Source of the DNA: Pseudomonadota bacterium | GTDB lineage: Bacteria > Pseudomonadota > Gammaproteobacteria > Xanthomonadales > Rhodanobacteraceae | DNA: 41,360 nt | Reading direction: 5' to 3' | NCBI GenBank assembly: GCA_018240465.1 | Contig: JAFEFS010000080.1 | Location: 1-41,360 of the forward strand | In this document: piece after piece, positions 37,674 to 41,360 of the stretch | How the letters are laid out: every line of letters starts with the position of its first letter | Position numbering within the stretch: position 1 is the stretch's first letter | Notes under the pieces: generated by a model | What the model was told of the DNA's origin: nothing | Databases searched by the model: none | What the model saw: the letters and a program-made list of their open reading frames with translations, nothing else | Translations under genes and position numbers: made by a program

Positions 37674-39004
37674 CGTTCGAACTCCAGGCGCTTGCCCAGC
37701 TGCGCGTCATCGAGCTTGCCATCGTGCCAGGCGAGATGACCGTTGACCCAGGTTGCGGCTACGGTCGAACGGAACGTGGTGCCTTCGAACGGCGACCAGC
37801 CGCATTTCGACAGGGTTTCTTCGCGCGTCACGGTGTGCGGCATTTGCGCATCGATCATAACGAGGTCGGCCCAATACCCTTCGCGGATGTAGCCGCGCCC
37901 GTGCACGTTGTACAGCCGCGCCGGCGCATGTGCGGTCTTTTCCACGATCAACTCGAGCGGAATCTGGCCATCGAACCAGCGCTCGAGCGCGCATTGCAGC
38001 ACCGATTGCACGAGCGGCAGCCCGGACGGCGCCTTCTCGTAGCTCTGCTGCTTTTCGTCCCAGGTGTGCGGCGCGTGGTCGGTGGCGAGGATGTCGATGC
38101 GGCCGTCGTTGATCGCCTTGATGATTGCCGCACGATCGGACGGCAGCTTGACCGCCGGGTTGCACTTGATCAGGTTGCCCTTGGTCGCGTAGTCCGCGTT
38201 GCTGAACTGGAGGAAATGCACGCAGGTCTCGGCGGTGATGCGCTTGCCGTCGGCCGGGCCGGGCGCAAACAATTCGAGTTCTTCGGCGGTGGTGACGTGC
38301 AGCACATGCAGGCGTGAATCGTGGCGGCGCGCGAGTTCCATCGCCAGCCGCGTCGACTTGATGCACGCCTCGCGCGAACGGATGAACGGATGTTCGCCGA
38401 TCGGGATCGCGTCGCCGTATTTTGCTCGCGCGGCGGCGAGATTGGCGTCGATCATCGGCGTGTCCTCGCAATGCGTCGCGATCAGGGTCGGCGCGTCGCG
38501 GAAGATCGCATCGAGCGTCGCCGGGTTGTCGACCAGCATGTTGCCGGTCGAGGCGCCCATGAAAATCTTGATGCCGCAGGCCGTTTTCGGGTCGAGGCGC
38601 TGGATTTCGGCGAGGTTGTCGTTGGTGGCGCCGAGATAGAACGCGTGGTTGGCCAGCGATTTCTTCGACGCACGGGCGTATTTGTCTTCGAGTGCTTCGC
38701 GATTCGTCGTCGTCGGCTTCGAGTTGGGCATCTCCATGAAGCTGGTGACGCCGCCGGCGACCGCGGCGCGCGACTCGGTGAAGAAATCGCCTTTGTGCTC
38801 GAGGCCCGGTTCGCGGAAATGCACCTGGTCGTCGATCATGCCGGGCAGGAGCAGGCGCCCGCGCGCATCGAACACGCGCTCGTTCGCCTGCGCGGCGAGC
38901 CGACTGTCGATCGCTTCGATGCGTCCACCGCGAACGCGCACGTCGCCGGCAAAGCGGCGGCCATCGTTGACGATATCGGCGTTGACGATCAGGACATCAT
39001 TCAT
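37670..39004 (-). CDS. pyrC: Dihydroorotase (PyrC, amidohydrolase type)
   Basis: Dihydroorotase cyclises carbamoyl aspartate in pyrimidine synthesis. The start was set at the ATG giving MNDVLIVNADIVNDG; the longer open frame is antisense to the plus strand and has no homology. Core motifs are PGMIDDQVHFREPG, VTSFMEMPNSKPTTT, CGIKIFMGASTGNML with the metal-bridging lysine, ATHCEDTPMI, LHVLHVTTAEEL and LATDHAPHTWDEK. The usual first metal histidine (DxHxHFR) is glutamine here (DDQVHFR), as in a clade also found in Bacteroidetes. The 444-residue length fits. It follows yidD and its stop overlaps the M23 peptidase start. Confidence 0.92.
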   Translation of the reverse strand: MNDVLIVNADIVNDGRRFAGDVRVRGGRIEAIDSRLAAQANERVFDARGRLLLPGMIDDQVHFREPGLEHKGDFFTESRAAVAGGVTSFMEMPNSKPTTTNREALEDKYARASKKSLANHAFYLGATNDNLAEIQRLDPKTACGIKIFMGASTGNMLVDNPATLDAIFRDAPTLIATHCEDTPMIDANLAAARAKYGDAIPIGEHPFIRSREACIKSTRLAMELARRHDSRLHVLHVTTAEELELFAPGPADGKRITAETCVHFLQFSNADYATKGNLIKCNPAVKLPSDRAAIIKAINDGRIDILATDHAPHTWDEKQQSYEKAPSGLPLVQSVLQCALERWFDGQIPLELIVEKTAHAPARLYNVHGRGYIREGYWADLVMIDAQMPHTVTREETLSKCGWSPFEGTTFRSTVAATWVNGHLAWHDGKLDDAQLGKRLEFER

Positions 39005-39020
39005 GGCGCAAAGATCCCGT

Positions 39021-39257
39021 TCAGCGGCTGCGACGAAGTGTAAAGGTTTGCGGCACCTCGTCGATACCGCCGTCGCTGAACGGCTGGCAGCGCAGGATGC
39101 GCCAGATTGCGAGCACACCGCCGCGCGCCGCGCCGAAGCGCGCGACCGCAACGCGTGCGTATTCGGAGCAATTGGGGTGAAACCGGCAGCGCGAACCCAG
39201 CAGCGGACTGAGCAAGCGCTGGTACAGGGCGATCAGGGTCAGCAACAGTCGGGCCAT
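39021..39257 (-). CDS. yidD: Membrane protein insertion efficiency factor YidD
   Basis: The 78-residue protein matches YidD, which assists YidC-dependent membrane insertion. It has an N-terminal amphipathic helix (LLTLIALYQRLLSPLLG), the conserved RCRFHPNCSEYARVAV segment with both cysteines, and AIWRILRCQPFSDGG. In most proteobacteria yidD sits between rnpA and yidC near the origin. Here it is separated from them and lies 16 bases upstream of pyrC, with which it is probably co-transcribed. Confidence 0.95.
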   Translation of the reverse strand: MARLLLTLIALYQRLLSPLLGSRCRFHPNCSEYARVAVARFGAARGGVLAIWRILRCQPFSDGGIDEVPQTFTLRRSR

Positions 39258-39310
39258 CAGGGTTCTTCGATCGCCGCCCGGATCAAGGCACGGCGCAGCA
39301 TGGGTAATGG

Positions 39311-39339
39311 TTGCCGTGCGCGGGCGATTGGGCTATAAC
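39311..39339 (+). promoter_or_regulatory. Sigma-70 promoter of the dksA-like gene
   Basis: TTGCCG (39311-39316) and TATAAC (39334-39339) are separated by exactly 17 bases. The discriminator after the -10 (ACGCGACCGCC) is GC-rich, a feature of promoters inhibited by ppGpp/DksA, so negative autoregulation is possible. Confidence 0.65.
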
Positions 39340-39371
39340 ACGCGACCGCCGAGCGACAACGGGAAAGGATT

Positions 39372-40220
39372 ATGGCGACATCGAAGCGTAAACCAGCAAG
39401 TCCCGCCAAGAAAAAATCGGGAACGGCCAAGGCCGGCGCTGCGAAAAAGCCGGCGCCGAAGAAAGTTTCGGCCAAAAAGCCGGCGAAGGCGGTGAAGAAA
39501 CCGGCTGCCAGGAAGGCCGCACCCGCGAAAAAGGCTGCCGCCAAGGCCGTGCGTTCCAAAGCTGTCGTCAAGCCGCAACGTCCGGCCAGGAAACTCGTCG
39601 CAGCGAAGAAACCGGCACCGAAGAAGGCCGTCGCGAAACCCGCACGTACGCTCAAGCCGGAGCCGTCGCATTCATCCAGGCCGGCGGCCGTGAAAAAGCC
39701 GGCACCCCAGAAACAAGCAACGTCCACGAAAGGCAAAATGTCCGCAGTAGCACCCATCCCAGATACCGTCACGCGCGAAGACGGACGTTACGCGCTCCCC
39801 AACACCGTCAACATTGATCTGCCCGCGAACTATCGCCCCTCGGCCAAAGAGGAGTACATGGGCCCGCGCCATCTCGCCTATTTCCGTGCGAAGCTGCAGA
39901 AATGGCGCGAGGATCTCGTCGAGGAATCCAAGCAGACCATCGACAACCTGCGCGACGAAGTACGCGATGTCGGCGACGAGGCCGAGCGTGCCACGCGCGA
40001 GACCGAGAATTCGCTCGAACTGCGCACGCGCGACCGCTACCGCAAGCTGATCGGCAAGATCGACAAGGCGCTCAAGCGCATCGAGGAAGGCCGCTACGGC
40101 TACTGCGAGGAGACCGACGAGGAGATCGGCATCGAGCGTCTCGAAGCGCGTCCGATCGCGACCTTGTCGCTTGATGCGCAGGAACGTTGGGAGCATCGCC
40201 AGAAGCAGATGGGCGATTGA
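39372..40220 (+). CDS. dksA: DksA-family RNA polymerase regulator with long basic N-terminus
   Basis: The 282-residue protein joins a histone-H1-like N-terminus (about 1-122, repeats of AKKPAPKK and AAKKA) to a DksA domain (about 150-282). At the coiled-coil tip, the DPVDRA motif of E. coli DksA (Asp71, Asp74) reads DEAERA (Asp202, Glu205). The SLELRTRDRYRKLI and FGYC-type segments are conserved. The zinc finger is depleted: only Cys245 remains, with Thr248, Ser266 and Ala269 at the other cysteine positions. An internal ATG at 39738 (MSAVAPIPDT) would give a 160-residue DksA of ordinary size. DksA with ppGpp reprograms transcription in starvation. A clear promoter precedes it. Confidence 0.92.
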   Translation: MATSKRKPASPAKKKSGTAKAGAAKKPAPKKVSAKKPAKAVKKPAARKAAPAKKAAAKAVRSKAVVKPQRPARKLVAAKKPAPKKAVAKPARTLKPEPSHSSRPAAVKKPAPQKQATSTKGKMSAVAPIPDTVTREDGRYALPNTVNIDLPANYRPSAKEEYMGPRHLAYFRAKLQKWREDLVEESKQTIDNLRDEVRDVGDEAERATRETENSLELRTRDRYRKLIGKIDKALKRIEEGRYGYCEETDEEIGIERLEARPIATLSLDAQERWEHRQKQMGD

Positions 40221-40310
40221 GGATTTCCTCGACCATCCGTTTCTTGGACATTCGCATCGCCGTCGGCTGCACGACGGCGAGAGGGTTGAGCGCTCCTCAT
40301 CGGTGAGCGA

Positions 40311-40883
40311 ATGGCGATGGATGCGTTCAACTACCTCTCCGTTCTGACCTCGATCATCCTCGGTCTCGCCATCACCCAGATACTCAAGGGTGTTCGCGGG
40401 ATGGTGCTGTCGCGCGCGCGTGTCATTCCGTATTGGCCGACATTTGCTTTCGCGGTATTTCTTTTCCTGGTCGATGTGCAGGTATGGTGGGCGTTTTTCG
40501 AACTGCGCGAGGTGCGGACCTGGACCTTTCCGCTGTTTGCGCTCGTGGTCACGCAGACCACCTCCCTGTATCTGCTCGCTGCGCTCGTGTTGCCGGACTT
40601 TTTCGGCGAGGAGGCGATCGATCTGCGCAAGCACTACTTCGCTCATCAGCGGATATTCTTCTCGCTGTTCGTCGTCACCCTGCTCATCAGCCTGGCGAAG
40701 CCGATTTTTCTCGAAGGCCATCTGCCCGACGACCGGGTCGACGTGGCCTTTCACCTGGGCTGGATATCGATCGCGGTCGCCGCCGCGATCACGAAGCGCG
40801 ACTGGTTCCACAAGGCGATGAGTGTGACCAGTTTGCTGACATTCCTGGTCTACATCGCGCTGTTGTTCGCACGTTTGCGTTGA
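40311..40883 (+). CDS. Integral membrane protein of unknown function
   Basis: I do not recognise this 190-residue protein. It has five or six hydrophobic segments at about residues 9-27, 44-65, 72-95, 112-130, 145-160 and 168-187. They are linked by charged loops such as LPDFFGEEAIDLRKHYFAHQR. The N-terminus reads MDAFNYLSVLTSIILGLAITQIL, a pattern seen in uncharacterised bacterial membrane proteins. The second in-frame ATG at 40317 is an equally possible start. It follows dksA by 90 bases and is convergent with sufE. Confidence 0.8.
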   Translation: MAMDAFNYLSVLTSIILGLAITQILKGVRGMVLSRARVIPYWPTFAFAVFLFLVDVQVWWAFFELREVRTWTFPLFALVVTQTTSLYLLAALVLPDFFGEEAIDLRKHYFAHQRIFFSLFVVTLLISLAKPIFLEGHLPDDRVDVAFHLGWISIAVAAAITKRDWFHKAMSVTSLLTFLVYIALLFARLR

Positions 40884-40911
40884 TGCGCGTTCGGCGCGTC
40901 GCCGGGCAGGC

Positions 40912-41360
40912 TCAGGCCGCCGCCAGCGCCGATTGGGCGTAGTGCTTGATCGTCTGCAGCATCGCGGCGAGGCCATTGCTGCGCGTCGGCGAGAGATGTC
41001 TGGCGAGGCCGATCGCTTCGATGTAGCGCGGCTCGGTGTCGAGGATTTCCTGTGCCGGGCGGCCCGAGTAGACGCGCAGCAACAGCGCGACCAGGCCGGA
41101 AACGATGGCCGAGTCGCTGATTGCCTCGAACTCCATGCGCTGCCCGTCGCCCTTGGCGACAAGCCAGACCTGCGACTGGCAGCCTTGCACCTTGTGTTCC
41201 TCGGTTTTCAGCGTGTCGGGGAACGACGGCAGCTTGCGGCCGAGGTCGATCAGATACTGGTAGCGCTCGGTCCAGTCGCCGAAGAAGGCGAACTCCTCGA
41301 CGATCGCGTCCTGCGCGGCCTGCGCGCTGGCCTCGGCGGGGAGGCGGATGTGCGGTTGGG
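40912..41360 (-). CDS. sufE: SufE family cysteine desulfuration protein, 5' end cut by window
   Basis: SufE accepts sulfane sulfur from the desulfurase SufS for iron-sulfur cluster assembly. The visible 148 residues run off the window; the frame reads QPHIRLPAEASAQAAQD at the edge. The family core FGDWTERYQYLIDLGRKLP follows, then the sulfur-accepting cysteine in KVQGCQSQVWLVA, and SDSAIVSGLVALLLRVYSG and FARHLSPTR-type segments. Nearly the whole domain is present. No other suf gene is visible. Confidence 0.95.
   Translation of the reverse strand, partial: QPHIRLPAEASAQAAQDAIVEEFAFFGDWTERYQYLIDLGRKLPSFPDTLKTEEHKVQGCQSQVWLVAKGDGQRMEFEAISDSAIVSGLVALLLRVYSGRPAQEILDTEPRYIEAIGLARHLSPTRSNGLAAMLQTIKHYAQSALAAA

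Overview
The window is GC-rich, densely coding chromosomal DNA from a gammaproteobacterium, most likely of the Xanthomonadales/Lysobacterales (Rhodanobacteraceae- or Xanthomonadaceae-like). This is inferred from the eno-ftsB-ispD-ispF-truD order, a FimX-type c-di-GMP protein, a DksA with a long lysine/alanine-rich N-terminus, DUF2058 and slyX genes, and short REP-type palindromes. No 16S or other formal marker is present, so the family level is an inference. Nearly all of the window is core housekeeping DNA. The only clearly accessory stretch is about 19.9-24.7 kb.

Layout. 1-3813 (+): enolase (5' end cut by the window), ftsB, ispD, ispF and truD, nearly gapless. 3915-4136: small lipoprotein-like gene. 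4129-6277 (-): a translationally coupled trio, HxlR regulator, RoxA ribosomal oxygenase and Smr nuclease, divergent from a glutathione S-transferase across a block of GTTAC repeats. 7126-10031: purB (-) and fumC (+), divergent. 10166-11371 (+): an unrecognised secreted protein with an internal duplication. 11424-14205 (-): an operon of small exported protein, YtrA-type GntR regulator, ABC ATPase and permease, with a clear promoter overlapped by a palindrome. 14567-16510 (-): ABC-F ATPase. 16734-19875 (+): FKBP-type isomerase, UDP-glucose dehydrogenase, slyX and DUF2058.

19876-24715 is the accessory region. It holds a frameshifted CHAT-protease remnant, a possible IS terminus, a three-gene membrane module (SPFH/SHOCT protein, double zinc-ribbon membrane protein, small membrane protein) and a truncated, frameshifted IS91-family transposase. 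24716-26989 (-): two acetoacetyl-CoA reductase paralogues flank the PHA regulator gene phaR. 27058-32738: gluQ, htpX (with a heat-shock-like promoter), fimX-like, epmB and efp; EpmB is a modification enzyme for EF-P, encoded divergently beside it. 32897-36695 (+): mtaD, YciI, ubiG, Gph/MupP-type phosphatase and a squalene/phytoene-synthase-like protein in one likely operon. 36771-39257 (-): yidD, pyrC and an M23 peptidase whose N-terminus is encoded by a REPIN. 39372-41360: a dksA homologue, a membrane protein and sufE (5' end cut by the window).

The items most worth a second look are the SPFH/zinc-ribbon module with the CHAT remnant beside it, the REPIN-built signal peptide of the M23 peptidase, the HxlR-RoxA-Smr coupled operon with its repeat array, the 118-bp perfectly centred palindrome after efp, and the cysteine-depleted DksA with a histone-H1-like tail. 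No tRNA, rRNA or CRISPR array was seen.
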